Assembly (NCBI GenBank): GCA_014825775.1 | Contig: MVAQ01000048.1 | Location: 47,235 to 111,234, forward strand | DNA length: 64,000 bases | Direction of reading: 5' to 3' | Source of the DNA: Krasilnikovozyma curviuscula | Lineage: Eukaryota > Basidiomycota > Tremellomycetes > Cystofilobasidiales > Mrakiaceae | Part shown: piece after piece, positions 22,702 to 34,499 of the stretch | Layout: each line of letters opens with the position of its first letter | Numbering within the stretch: position 1 is the stretch's first letter | Made by a program: the position numbers and the translations under genes | Notes under the pieces: model-generated | Told to the model about the DNA's origin: nothing | The model's database searches: none | What the model saw: the letters and a program-made list of their open reading frames with translations, nothing else

Positions 22702-25700
22702 ATGAGTACCGACATACTAGCTCCTGATTCAGCGCAGGGCGACATGTTCCTCGACGCGCCGTCGCTCTCAGCAACTGATGCAACTTGTGGTGGTTGTCAT
22801 CAAACAATTGAACAAGACGGAGCTGGTGTTGTGGTAGCGTTTGGGTACGTTGGTCCTTCACGTTCATGGCTACTCACTTCCACCTGTGTTGCTTTCACAA
22901 GGTTTTGGCTGACATCTATGTTTCATCTTGCCGTGTGGCTCATTTCAGAACGAGACTCTTCCACATGGATTGCTTTAGATGCTCAAAGGTATGCCAAACT
23001 CTAGTCACCATAAGCATTGGCGTGTAAGCTGACGTTTTGATCGACAGTGCAACGAAAAAGTGACGGCAGATACGAACTTGCTGCTGCTTTCCGACGGAAA
23101 TCCAGTTTGTTCGAATTGCTCCTATCAAGTAAGAAGTTCGTCATTTCTTGGTTTAAATAATACTAATCCTACCCTCTTCTCGCTCTCACAGTGCTTCGTC
23201 TGCAAACAAGGTACGCGTTGTCCCACGCCAAAAAAAGATGCCTTTCGCTATTGTTCCGCCACGAGCTAAATTGTGTCTTACTTTGGCTTATAAACAGCAA
23301 TCATGGACGAAGCAATCATGACAGGCGATGAATCGTATCACTCCTCTTGTTTTACCTGTCGACACTGTTCAAGAAAAATTGAAGAGCTCGTGTTCGCCAA
23401 GACGAGCCAAGGTATCTACTGTATGGTAAGTAATGACACAACACATCCGTGGTGTTGAAACCTTCTTCACAAGATATTCGTGCGACAAGAAACCCATCAC
23501 TGATTCCTTTCACTTCGGGTTTTCTCCGTTTCGGTGCGTTGCCCATCGCGTTTCGGGGTTGTGTGTTTGGTTGGACCTTTTCTAGAGTTGTCATAACGAA
23601 CGAGTGGCAAAGAGTCGCAGGCACGCAGAAGCGAAAAGGAAGCAGGGAAAGAGAGACAAGGAGAAATTGAAGGAGGTACGGGCCGAATCTATCTCAGGAC
23701 GCGCACCTCCCTGTTCTGCCATTGACACTTTTCTTTCGCGTTTGATGCACCAACTTGTAGCAGCAGGATAACGCTAGCCTCCCTTCTATCTCCGGTCATT
23801 CTTCAGCCAATTTCTCCCCTGCTATCAATGGTTCTCCCGTTGTGGGAAATGGCTCCAGCTCGAATCAACATGGCACATCGTCTTCTCCTCTCACCATCCA
23901 CCCTTCATCGTCTCCTTCGCCGTCTCAGAACTTTCCTGGATCAGCTCCTCCAAGCTCAGCGGCTCAATCACCGATGAGCGGTTTCCAAAGTGATGGCACT
24001 ACGTCGGCTGACGAAACACCTCGTACCAGGAAAGAAACGCTGGAACTTCCGCAGACTTACGGTAGTCCGATTGTCAATGGTACTGTTCCAGGTGGACCTA
24101 GGAGAAAAAGTGCCGACGATGGTGCTCCAAGAGTAGTTTCATCTCTAGCTTCTTCGCACTCGCCTTCGAACTCTCTCAGCTCTCCTGTGATGAACGGAAT
24201 GGGTCTGGGCTTAGGGGTTCCTTTGGCTGTTCCTAGCAGCAAAGCTGATAGAAGAAGAAGTATTAACCCTGGAATGTTAAATTCAGCGGACAAATCAGCT
24301 CTCAACGGAACAACAAGCCCGCCCATGTCCTCGAGTTCCAGCTTGAGCTCAATCAATGCCGCCGTGACTGGGGACAACAGCATTATCTCCAACAGTAACA
24401 CCAGTGGTAGGCTGAGCCCTCACCCAAGAAGCCCGTTACGGGAGTCATTCATCAGCGAGGGAAGATCCTTCGACCAATTCGGTAAAGGAGGCTCTTCTCC
24501 ATCGGAACACCCTCTCGAGACCTCATCACACGACTTGTACTCCCGCGCGACATCACCTTCCTCTATCAGAAGTATAATAAACACGCCAACTTCACCCACC
24601 ATGCAGTCAAATTTATCGATGTCGCCATCCCCGTCAATCGCCCCTCTCAACATCCACATGAAACGAACGAAATCCAGTGAAGGTACCGCTGGACCTCCCC
24701 GAACAATATCGCTGTCGAACTCGCTGGCGAGTTCGGCTATGATTAATGCTCGAGATAACTCTCAGGACTCCTTGACGTCCTCGGCTGGTGGTGGCTCCAG
24801 CGGAAGGTATGATTCTGGCCTCGAAGACGGGGAAGGCGATGTCACACTGGAACCTCTCAGAAATGGAGATTCAACCTACATGAAGACCATTTCCGGTACT
24901 CGCTGGGTTGGCAATGACGGCGATTACTTCGGAGTTCCTCGATCGTCCATCGATTTGCTTCAGCCCTCTCGAGAACGAGCCTCAAGTTCTGTCAGTGTCG
25001 ACCCACCAAGACTTGAAGCCCCTCGACCGATATCATTTATGCTGGCCGACGACCCTGATTTTGCTGACTTATTCAAGAGCACCGACCTCTCAGCTTCTTC
25101 CCTTTCACCATCTCAACAAGCTGGTCTTTTGGCGTCAAGATCTGATACCAGTAACTCCAATAGATATTCAACCATGACAACAGATTCTCTTATGACTGTC
25201 AAGGTAGCTAGTAGTGACCTTGAAATGGAGCAGAATTCCGCTGGTCAAAGTTTACTTCCACCAACCTCTCCGAACATCGTTCCACCATCACCGTCCATGT
25301 CTCCTAGCATGAACTCAATAGAAGAAGAACCTGCTGAGCAGAAAAATAATTCATCAACGACAGACGAATTTACAGCATCGGAGTCAATGACTGCTATCGC
25401 AACTCTTGACAGCACCGACTCTTTCAACGATAACGACCACCATCCGCAGCCTTCACTCTCCACACCTGTTCTTTCCAACACCTCCACTTCTCATCATGAT
25501 ACTCCGGACCCATTCACAGCTCTTCAAGTTGTTATTGAAGCTTCAAAGGTAGCTGGGGAAAAAAGTGCGAAAGTAGATGTGGTGGTGTTGGAATCCATTC
25601 TTACAGAGTTGTTCTCCAGTCGCGAAAAGTTCAGTGTTTTGAAAGGCAAATACGATGGTATTAAGGTAAGTCTAGTTTCTGATTCTGTCTTTCGGAGTTC

Positions 25701-28048
25701 ACCAACGCTTACTCTGATCTTCAAATGTTATTACTTGTAGCGCGCGAGTGCTCAGTATATTGAAGGCTTGACAGTTGCATCTGAAGAATACGAGAAGGAA
25801 ATGAATAGCCGCCGAGATGCAGAAGCTGAAGTCAAGAGACTCCGAGTTCAAATCCATGGTCAGACAGCGAGACTCTCGATGGTCGATGCCGAATCGCGTA
25901 GACAAGATTCACTACAACGACGTTCCAGAGAACTCGCCCAGAGTCTCTATGTGCTCGAGAAAGACATTTCAAAGCTTCGGGTGGAGAGGGATGTCACTTT
26001 GGCTGAGGTCGAGGAGCTTTCTAACAGCGCCAAGTACGTTTCTCAACAACGCAATCATTGATGTTTTCATCCTGACGAAAGCGACGTTTTTCCTACAGAT
26101 CTGGTTCTTTGGATGTCAAAGCCACTGAGTCTACAGATGCTTCCATAAGCCGCTCTCTTAGTCTTCGACTTGATGTCGTAAAGGAGCACTACCGAGAAGA
26201 GCTGGAACCTTTGACAGCTGAACGGGAGAAGCTGACTAGGGAGATCAACGAGCTCAAAGAGACCTGTGATACGTTCATGGAACAGTCAACAGCTCTTAGT
26301 GCTCGAAATGAAGAACTTGCGGAGCTTCAAGCGTCTCTGCTTCGGCAAGTCGAAGCTGCTCAAGACGCCGTGGCTCGCTCCCAACAACAGCAGAAGTTTA
26401 ATGGGATCTTTGGTGGTGGTGGACCGAGAGCTCTCAATCAGAAGCATCCGAATGGATCACCGTCCCTCTCCTCCATCCCATCAACCACAACTTTGAGAGA
26501 AGAATCCAACGAAGAAGTAGCCAAGTACATCAAGGTGGTCAAGCAGCCTGCTCTTTCAACTCTAGAACACATGGAACCAGCTCCACCAGTTCGAAAGTTC
26601 AAATGGTACAAATCATCCAAGGGTCCTGTGTCTGATTCGACATCATCTTACTCTCAAAACGCTTCTGGGGCTATCTCTTCTCCCTCTACTAGCACTCAAC
26701 AGCCTAGAAAAGATTCTGCAACATCCCTAACAGCACCATCAGCATCTGCGAAGTCTGGAAGATCCAGTCACGAACTTAACGGGAACAGCCGAGAACATGT
26801 TTTCCATCCCTACAGTATACCAACACTCAGGTTCACGCGTTGCGAGCATTGTGGTGATAAGATGTGGGGTCTACAAGAGTTGAAATGCGGAGGTGAGTAC
26901 AGTTTCAACGAATTTTGGAGCTCAAGTAAGCACCTTTCTAACGAAAGCTTCTTTGTAGTTTGTGGAGTGAATTGTCACGCTCGTTGCTCAACTTTATTGC
27001 ACACACCTTGCACAAGACTGGCGACGGTCTCTGATGAAGTTGTAGTGGACGTTTCACCCCTTCGTGAGTATTCGTTTACTTTTCGCTAACAGACGCCAAA
27101 GGCTCTTTCACTGACGCTAAGTTTTCACTCAGCCCCTTCAATGTTCGGTCGATCATTGACTGAACAAGCTGAGTCAGATGGACATTCTGTACCAGTCATC
27201 GTTACCAAATCCATTGCTGCTGTAGAGGCTCAGGCGATGGAGTACGAAGGTATCTACCGAAAGACTGGAGGCTCATCGCAATCCAAACACATTACTCAGC
27301 TATTCGAACGAGGAGACTACTCTGCCTTCGACTTGGAAAATCAAGATGTCTTCAATGACATCAGTTCAGTAACCAGTGTCCTGAAGAACTACTTCAGAGC
27401 TCTGCCAGATCCTCTGCTGACATTCGCTCTACATGAGAAGTTTGTCGCAGGCGCTAGTGAGTCACCACGACTAAGAATACTTTTGGATGAATGACTGACT
27501 TCTTGCCTTTATCTCGTTCTAGCTATCCGAGACCTGGAATTAAGGAAAACCACGCTCACTGGCCTGTTGACTCAACTACCGCCCTGTCATTATGAAACAC
27601 TGAAGACACTGATGCTCCATCTCAATCGGTGAGTGTGTTCATTCTTAAGACTGCCCAGCAACTTTCGCTAATTGTTGAGGCTTTCTTCGCAGGGTGATGC
27701 TTAACCATTCTGAGAATCTGATGACCGCTCGTAATCTGGGAGTCGTTTTTGGACGTGAGTTGTTTTCCTTTATAAACCGAAATGAAATTTGCCTAACGTT
27801 GCCTTCGGTTCTGCAGCCACCCTCATGCGTTCTGCCGATCGATCAAGAGAGTTTGGCGACATGGCGTAAGTTTTCTTACACTGTAGCCAAGGAGACACAG
27901 TGCTAACGTCCAATCAATCGCTTTCTTTAGTGGTAAAGCTCAATGCATAGAGTTCCTGGTAGAACATGCCAAAGACGCTTTTGCCTCTCCCTTGCCCACT
28001 CCTCCTTCCGAAGAAAATGGTGACGATCTCGAACAAGCCTCATCTTAA
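22702..28048 (+). CDS. LIM-LIM-coiled coil-C1-RhoGAP protein (Rga1/Rga2-like Rho GTPase-activating protein)
   Basis: Turns off Cdc42/Rho GTPases in polarity control. Domains in order: LIM 1 (TCGGCHQTIEQDG, then FHMDCFRCSKCNEKV, CSNCSYQ), LIM 2 (CFVCKQAIMDEAIMTG, CFTCRHCSRKIEEL, CMSCHNERVAK), a serine/proline-rich linker of about 600 residues (23842-25660), a coiled coil (EYEKEMNSRRDAEAEVKRLR and VLEKDISKLRVERD, 25741-26340), a C1 zinc finger (HVFHPYSIPTLRFTRCEHCG, then CGVNCHARCSTLLHTPC), and RhoGAP from MFGRSLTEQ. The arginine finger is in EGIYRKTGGSSQ; VLKNYFRALPDPLLTF and ARNLGVVFGPTLMR are also typical. It ends LEQASS at 28048. About 14 exons. The first ATG in frame with LIM 1 is 22702. 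The exact Rga orthologue is not assigned. Confidence 0.92.
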
Positions 28049-28462
28049 CTCTAGTGATCGTAAAATCTCTCATTCCTCGTCCATCCTTCTTTTCGCTTTT
28101 TGTTCTTCGCTTTCGCTACGTGTTTCTCCCGTTTCCATTCCCATCGCATCTTTTCGATTATACCAACACCACTTAATTCCCCTTGCCCATTCCTAAAATA
28201 CTCTTGGTTGACGACACCCTTGTTAGTATCGTTATGGAGACCTCATGCGGTGTAGCTTTTCAGTTGTACTGCTCTTACGTACGTTTCACCACTTGCCTTC
28301 TCTGATGCCCCGCCACGAGTTGGAGAGGTACCTTACGATTTGTGATGCATTGAAGGCAATGTATCGAAACTAGAACAACAACGAGGTGACAGAATGTAGG
28401 GCAGGGATGGAGAGACCAAAGCGTGAAACGCCAGTGAAAGACGAAATCTACTAATTGAGTTT
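28049..28462. other. Tail-to-tail interval between the RhoGAP and MARVEL-like genes
   Basis: Two converging 3' flanks. T- and CT-rich just after 28048, otherwise no feature. Confidence 0.45.
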
Positions 28463-29719
28463 TTAAACAGCTCCTTCTCTTCTTAGGTTAACATCCCTCA
28501 TGTCTTCGTAGTCAGTTTCCTCATGATTACGATCAGCGAATGGGTTGGCCCCCATCAGATGAGAAGTTCCACCTTCGCGTTGAGCACGCGCCCAGGCTTC
28601 CTCTTCCTCTGCGACATGTGATCTCTCGCCGTTGTTGAATCGAGCCTCATCCTAGTATATCACAGAGGCTGAATTCAGTCACGATTGTGGAGGGGCCAAA
28701 AGAGAAGAAAAGGACTTCTTACAACAGGAGATGTGGTAGAAACATGGCTGTAGTTGACAGCTCGGTTCCAAGCCTCCTCTTCTTCGGCGTGCTTTAGATC
28801 AGGGTTTACAACTGAGCCGCCGATAGGTGGGCCAGGATATGAAGGGACGTATCCAGGATCGTAAGCTGGTGCTCTGGTATTGTAAGTAGCCAGTGGGACT
28901 TCTGCCATTCCTTGTGGTTGTGGGTTTCGAAGTTGGCGGTAGAAGGTCCAGACGATGACGTTCTCGAAGATGGCCAAGAGAGTCGTGCCGACGAGCCATA
29001 GTGCATCGTACCACATTCCTCTGCTCCAATATCGTTGACAGTATGAAGCTGCGTCGGAGGCGCTCAGTGTGGTGGAGCTTGACCCAAACCAACCAGTTGA
29101 AACTGTCGCTCCGGTGAGGTTTGATGTACAGGCCAGCTGCTCCTGAGTCTTGAAGACACCATCCATGATCATCGAGAGTATCCCTAGTCATGTCATTCAA
29201 GTGAGTGGAAAGATGCAGGGGATGGTGCAAAAGTATTCGAAGGCTCACCACTGGTGAATGCGAGGATCGTAACGACGATTGAGCCGACAGCGTAGATCCT
29301 GGCGATTCGGACATTTGACTGAAGGGCAGCGAAGATACCGAATGCCTCTGAGAAAAGAAGATAGTAGGCTGTCAGTGCACTAGAAACTCATTGAACGTGT
29401 CATTAGCTTACCAGATACCGCAGCGATAATCAAGAATACCCCCAATATCAGATCGAACGTCCTCATGCCTCCAGTCTCTCCGCTCTGTGACATGTATCGG
29501 AAATGATTTACAGCAAAAACGGTTGCCCAAATCGTTCCGAGGACGGCGAAGAAGAGTACGATTCCCTGGGGAGAACGATGAAGACACGGGATCAGCAATT
29601 AGACGGAGGGGCAGTCATATTCTGTAAAAAAGAAGAAGACTCACCCTGATCGTTCTTGGCTTCGTTCGTTCCAAGCTCTGCATGGGCCGCTGGAACGAGT
29701 AGGGAGGCGGAGCTGACAT
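28463..29719 (-). CDS. Four-span MARVEL-like membrane protein with acidic tail repeat
   Basis: Predicted integral membrane protein. The start at 29719 gives MSAPPPYSFQRPMQSLERTK, a short proline-rich cytosolic N-terminus, then four hydrophobic segments: GIVLFFAVLGTIWATVFAV, FDLILGVFLIIAAVS with AFGIFAAL, IYAVGSIVVTILAFTSGI, and DALWLVGTTLLAIFENVIVW. The layout resembles MARVEL proteins, but that domain call is from topology, not from a firm motif. The loop between spans 3 and 4 has two cysteines (ACTSN, SYCQRYW) that could pair. The cytosolic tail repeats a motif: HAEEEEAWNRA and HVAEEEEAWARA. The end is NLRREGAV. About six exons. Function unknown; a plasma membrane or endosomal location is a guess. 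Confidence 0.72.
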
Positions 29720-31173
29720 GTTGAATTTCTATTCAATGAAGTAGTATGAGAATTCTTCAGTGCCGACCGGACGCTGGTTGATCCTAACTGAAAGACTTGT
29801 TCTGACCTTACGTCGAGGGCTGGTGGAACAGAAAGATTCTGCAAAGCAAGCTGGAGCCACTATCCGACGAAGGTAATGAACGCGGAAGTTTCTACTGAAA
29901 TGGAATAGAAGAAGATTGAACTCAGAATGAGAACTTCGAGGACATCTCAGCAGCACTAATCCAGGTGCTCTAGGACGTACATTGAGAACTGGGATGAGGC
30001 ACTTGCTAAGGGTGGGTTGAAGAGACGTTGTCAGGAGGCAAATGCAAATGCTGTGATTCCAGCCCCCGCAAGGAACGAGATGTATTTTTGTGGTTCTTTT
30101 TGAGTTTAATGCTGGCGAGATTGTGTATGGACTGACAACATGCTGTGTTAGCGATGAGTATTCTTCTTAGCTGTTACTCGACTTAACCTCCCCCTCCAGG
30201 TTTGTTTTCTGAGGCTCAGTGGCGCCTGCATTGGGCAACTCCCGGAAAGGGCAAGCAGCTCGCTATAGCCCTGAGAGATGGTACCAGAGCAAAGGATTTA
30301 GTACGATTTATTGTACGGATAAATCAAAACCTGTCGTTATGGCGAAACTCCCACTATCGAGATCGACGCATAATGTGTCAAGTATGGCAACAGGCTGTGA
30401 TGATCGCTCGCGACGAGGGAAGGGGTCAGACGTTCCAGCAAACCGTCCCTGTGAGAAAAACTGGCGGGAAAATGAGATATCACGAATGGTGATGACGAGT
30501 TATGGGTTAAAATAGAAGTGTACCGTTGGAACATTCGCCTGTAAGTACATCAGTCAACAAATCGTATTGCGTCAGAATCCCCAGAAGCCGCAATAGATGA
30601 GGTTCCACCCGAGAGAAAAATGGGATTTTGATAGTGGGATAAAGCTATACGATAAAATGCCATTTCCTGAGCCGTGTTTAAGGGTCTCATACACACATCA
30701 GTGAGCAGCCGAGACGAATTTTCGAGTAAGCCGTTGTAGATATGACAAGGTGATGAAAGAGTCGTAGATCAGCATCTCGAAGCATCCAAAAGACGAGGGT
30801 GAATTTGTAAGGTGGAAAGAGAAGAAAGGGCATGTGCGATGGAAGTGAAGTGATGGTGCAAAACACCCTGTTGCGGAGACCAATTTAGATACAGACCTTG
30901 AGATCCCACGGAAACAATAAAAACAAACAACCTTCGTAACCGCTAGTCAGCTATCTTGTTAAGGTAATGGGTTGAGCTGAAGGATTCTGAAGAGAAGCGG
31001 TTTTGGGTCAGGTAGAGATTGAGATACTGGAGGGGGAAATGGGTCGATTGTACCTTCACTGATGTTGTTGTGTGTCTGGAAAGTCTCATGTGCAAAAAAA
31101 AAAGGATGTCGGAGGCAGACTATCTCAAGATATCGATATCTCGCTGGACGGGATCCAGGCTTCAGGGTTGACA
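29720..31173. other. Longest gene-free stretch in the window
   Basis: About 1.45 kb between two minus-strand genes. Open frames at 30202-30515 (+) lack an ATG start and family resemblance; minus-strand frames at 30698-31173 are low in content. GTGATGA near 30489 looks like a snoRNA C box but has no partner D box. I find nothing I can support. Confidence 0.4.
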
Positions 31174-31889
31174 TCAGATCTCATTCTGTACATTTTGAAG
31201 CTCTACCTCTAGCTCCTCTCCCAGCTCTTTCACAAGTCGCTTGTGTAAACTTGGCGAAAGGGTCAGTATCCCAGAGCTTGTGCACACTGAGTACGAAGGC
31301 ATCGGCTCATATGTCGTATGATTGATCTGTGAACGAATTGTGTCAGAGGGGCGGTCTCGGTGACATTGTATGATAGCGCTCTCACCTTGCCCTCCTTCAC
31401 GAATACGGAGCCAATCAGATCTCTTGAGTCGCCGACTCTGTTGGGATTCTTGCTTCCAATCGCACCATCCCCATCCTCCTTCACGTCCTCTTCCTCATCG
31501 AAGAACACTCTTCGATCTAACACGTGTATCCAACCTTCTACTCTCCCCAACGCTTCATTTACCAAGTCTTCATCTTCTCCCTTTCTCAGGGACTTCCTTA
31601 TGGAGTTGTGTAAAGATTTCAAGAAGACTGGGTTCGAGGAGAAAGAAGCGAGCGACGGGTCGGACACTGAGACAGTTCCAATGATGGTCGAAGAAGAAGC
31701 GTCAGGTGGGGGTATCTTAAGAAATGATAGACTGATTTGACCTTCAGGTACGCCAGAGTGATAGTAAAGGCCCAATGGGTGTTGCTGATCTTTGATTGTG
31801 GTGATTGAGGAGCTAGATAGAAGTCGGCCGGCTAATGGGGAAGGTTTGGAGGACAGTTTTCTCAACACGACGGAACTCTTCAGCAGCAT
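31174..31889 (-). CDS. Conserved uncharacterised fungal protein, probable mitochondrial leader
   Basis: Two exons, about 219 residues. The N-terminus MLLKSSVVLRKLSSKPSPLA is basic, rich in serine and leucine and without acidic residues, like a mitochondrial presequence. A core strand region follows (GLYYHSGVPEGQISLSFLK, IIGTVSVSDPSLASF), then GWIHVLDRRVFFDEEED, DLIGSVFVKEGK, and after a 57-nt intron YEPMPSYSVCTSSGILTLSP. I recall ascomycete proteins of unknown function with the same order (a GW-HVSDQR box, a PEDIFGSV-like box, then a Y--VTSEGIL-LS box), so I treat it as a conserved family. The function is not known to me. The ATG at 31889 is the first in frame. The gene is divergent from ARG7. 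Confidence 0.7.
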
Positions 31890-32556
31890 TGTGGCCCGTA
31901 TTCTTCTGTCGGACAAATATTGGGTCTGAAAAACGAGTTCAGATTTTAAGGTGGGGTCGAAGTCAAGGGAAGCTCTGCTGTCGTTGCTTTCACGTCTGCT
32001 TCATCAATTCTTGTTTCTGGCCTGGCCCATCGAATTGACTCTCTCTGTATCAGGAATCTCGAAATTGTATACGGTAAGACCGCTTTACTTTTCCTCTTGA
32101 TAGACACAGGTCATGTTTTGGTGGCACCTTGAAGGTCAGACGTCCGTCCTGGCTCGAACCTTTGCTAATTCTGACTTGTCACGCCTTCAAAATGATAGCT
32201 TCAATGATCCACCAGCTTGCTTCACTTCTTCTTCTCATCCCAAAACAAATAGAGAATTCAAAATATTAGCTGGAACACCCCTACTTCACTCGAAGTTGAT
32301 CGGCAGGAGGAGGAAGTTCAGACGGTGAAAGCTGACCATCGTTGGAAATCAGCGAAAGTTACGTATAAGGCTGAATTGGGGTTTCTACCCTAATCTTGGT
32401 TATGTCATTGTTATCTACGCCTTCTCTGCAATTGCAAACAATGTAAACAACCCGCAGAGGCGTCGTCGGCGTCAGGCCGCGATGTGACTCGTCGCCTGGA
32501 AAAAATATTCAAGTTGATAGCCTCTAACACCATTCTTCTTCAGTTTCAGCACAACA
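31890..32556. other. Divergent promoter region between the 31174-31889 gene and ARG7
   Basis: 667 bp. TGACTC occurs at 32036-32041 and 32485-32490. No other element recognised. Confidence 0.45.
32485..32490 (+). promoter_or_regulatory. TGACTC box upstream of ARG7
   Basis: Six of the seven bases of a Gcn4/Cpc1 site (TGACTCG), 67 bp before the ARG7 ATG, with another TGACTC at 32036. Arginine biosynthesis genes are classic targets of general amino-acid control, so a role is plausible but inferred. Confidence 0.3.
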
Positions 32557-34180
32557 ATGGCTTTGCTGTTATCTGGGATCCCAAGAGCAACACATGCTGT
32601 AGCCTCAACAGCTCTGAAAGCCTCAGTAGGGAGCTTAAACTCGTCCTACCCATCTAAGGAGCATCTTGTCCTTAGTTACTCGGAAGACGCTTTTCCCAAA
32701 GGATTCGCCTGCTCTTCCCTGCATTCTGGTATCAAAAAGAAAGCTGGAGTACTGGATCTTGGTCTGCTGGTGTCGACTTCGGACAAGCCATGCTCAGCTG
32801 CAGCCTGCTTCACCAGGAACGTCTTCAAGGCTGCGCCAGTTGTGGTGTCAACAGATGTTCTGCTCAACCACAATGGTAGAGCAAAGGCTTTGATTGTTAA
32901 CAGTGGCTGTGCTAATGCGGTGACAGGGAAGCAGGGGATGGAGGATGCGCAGAAAATGGTCGATGCTGTCGACTCTTTACTTGAGGTGAAGGAACCATCG
33001 ACGTTGGTAGTCTCAACAGGGGTCATTGGTCAGACTCTTCCCATGGAAAAAATTACTCCTCTTATCCCACAACTTCATTCCACCCTCAGCTCCTCATCCG
33101 ACGCCTGGGTTGGCCTCTCAAAGGCGTTCATGACTACCGACACCTTCCCCAAATTGCGTGCCAAATCTATCACCCTGCCCTCTGGAACCACAGTCCGCAT
33201 CGCTGGTATTGACAAAGGTGCTGGTATGATTCATCCGTCCATGGGTCCACCGAAGGCTCAGGCTCCACTGCATGGAACTCTTCTCGGTGTGATTGCCACC
33301 GATGCTTCCATCTCGCCATCAGCACTCCAAAAGGCTCTCACTTCCGCCGTAGACAGATCGTTCAACTCTATCACCGTCGATGGTGATATGTCTACCAACG
33401 ACACCATCGTCGCTTTTGCCAATGGCGAAGCTGGCGGCGCAGAGTTGAAAGGTCAGGACTTGGAAGCGTTTACGGAAGAGCTTGGAGAGTTTGCTGAAGA
33501 ATTGGCTCAGTTGGTCGTTAGGGATGGTGAGGGTATGACCAAGTTTGTCACTATCTCTGTTACTGTTCGTGTTTTTGCTCTTTCGAGGCTTTCATTATTC
33601 CGATTGAAGACAATCGACTGATCGAAAGCTTGTTGAAACTTCTTTTCTCAGGGAGGTGTGGATGATGCTCAAGCTAAGACTGTTGCTGCTACAATTGCCA
33701 AATCATCATTGGTCAAGACTGCTCTTTACGGTCAAGATGCCAACTGGGGTAGGATCCTTTGCGCCATGTAAGTCGCTGCTCATTTTCGTTTTCATCATAC
33801 AGCTTGAGACTGATGAGGGGTTTCACAACTCCAGCGGTTATTCCCCGGTAGAAGTAGACTCTATCCTACCGACATCAGTCTCCGTCTCTTTCCTCCCAAC
33901 TGATGGGTCACCAGCTCTTGTCCTGTTACAAAATGGAGAACCACTTCCTCTCGATGAGGAGCGTGCTGCTGAAATCTTGAAGGCTGAAGACCTGGAGATT
34001 GCTGTATCGTTGGGTAAAGGCGAGGGTCACGCCAAGTACTGGACTTGTGATTTGACATATGTTAGTGGCTCTTGCTTTGGTCTTTGCTGAGAGTCTTAAC
34101 ATCTGTGCTGATGTGAACATTCCTTTTATCTATTCAATTTGTAGGAATATATCAAGATCAATGGATCTTACAGGTCTTAG
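32557..34180 (+). CDS. ARG7: Arginine biosynthesis bifunctional protein ArgJ (ornithine/glutamate N-acetyltransferase), mitochondrial
   Basis: Moves the acetyl group from N-acetylornithine to glutamate and can also acetylate glutamate with acetyl-CoA; mitochondrial matrix. The first 30 residues ([19 protein letters not shown]) are a probable leader. Family motifs: [64 protein letters not shown], then [14 protein letters not shown] and [10 protein letters not shown] around the self-cleavage site. [17 protein letters not shown] and [17 protein letters not shown] are further signatures. There is an insert ([10 protein letters not shown]) before the expected nucleophilic Thr, so the bond would be Gly-Thr rather than the common Ala-Thr. 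It ends KINGSYRS at 34180. Four exons, the first very long (about 1 kb). Confidence 0.95.
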
Positions 34181-34499
34181 ATGGTGATGCCAATGTTGAT
34201 GCCATCTTGTTGTATACGTGAGGCTCAGCCTTGCTTTCAAGGCGTCTACTCCGATATGGATGTTCATTTTAGTAAAGCTATAGACTCTAATTGCCTGATG
34301 GCAAGAGAAAAAAATCCTAAAACCGACACAAAAAGGGAAAAGCGCCTCGAGAGGAGCCGAATGATACTTCGACCCACCTGCCACTCGTACTTTTTATAAG
34401 AGGGAGAGCATCAGATCACCACCTAAAGCAAGTTTTCATTCATCTATCGCATATATACCCATCTTTCTCCCGCATCTTTCTCAGTTTCTCATTCCCACC
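34181..34499. other. Intergenic region between ARG7 and SND1
   Basis: 319 bp on the same strand. Holds the ARG7 3' flank, a TATA-like box at 34394-34400 and a CT-rich leader for the next gene. Confidence 0.45.
34394..34400 (+). promoter_or_regulatory. TATA-like box of SND1
   Basis: TTATAAG about 100 bp before the ATG at 34500, followed by a pyrimidine-rich leader ending CCCACC just before ATG. Consistent spacing; no direct proof. Confidence 0.4.

Noticed and set aside
24057..24659. Antisense open frames inside the RhoGAP gene
   Set aside because: Shadows of the low-complexity Ser/Pro-rich coding region on the other strand.
30487..30500. GTGATGA resembling a snoRNA C box
   Set aside because: No D box (CTGA) or terminal stem at the expected distance.
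30202..30515. Two overlapping plus-strand open frames of about 96-98 codons
   Set aside because: They begin at TTG and GTG rather than ATG, and have no domain or similarity I recognise.
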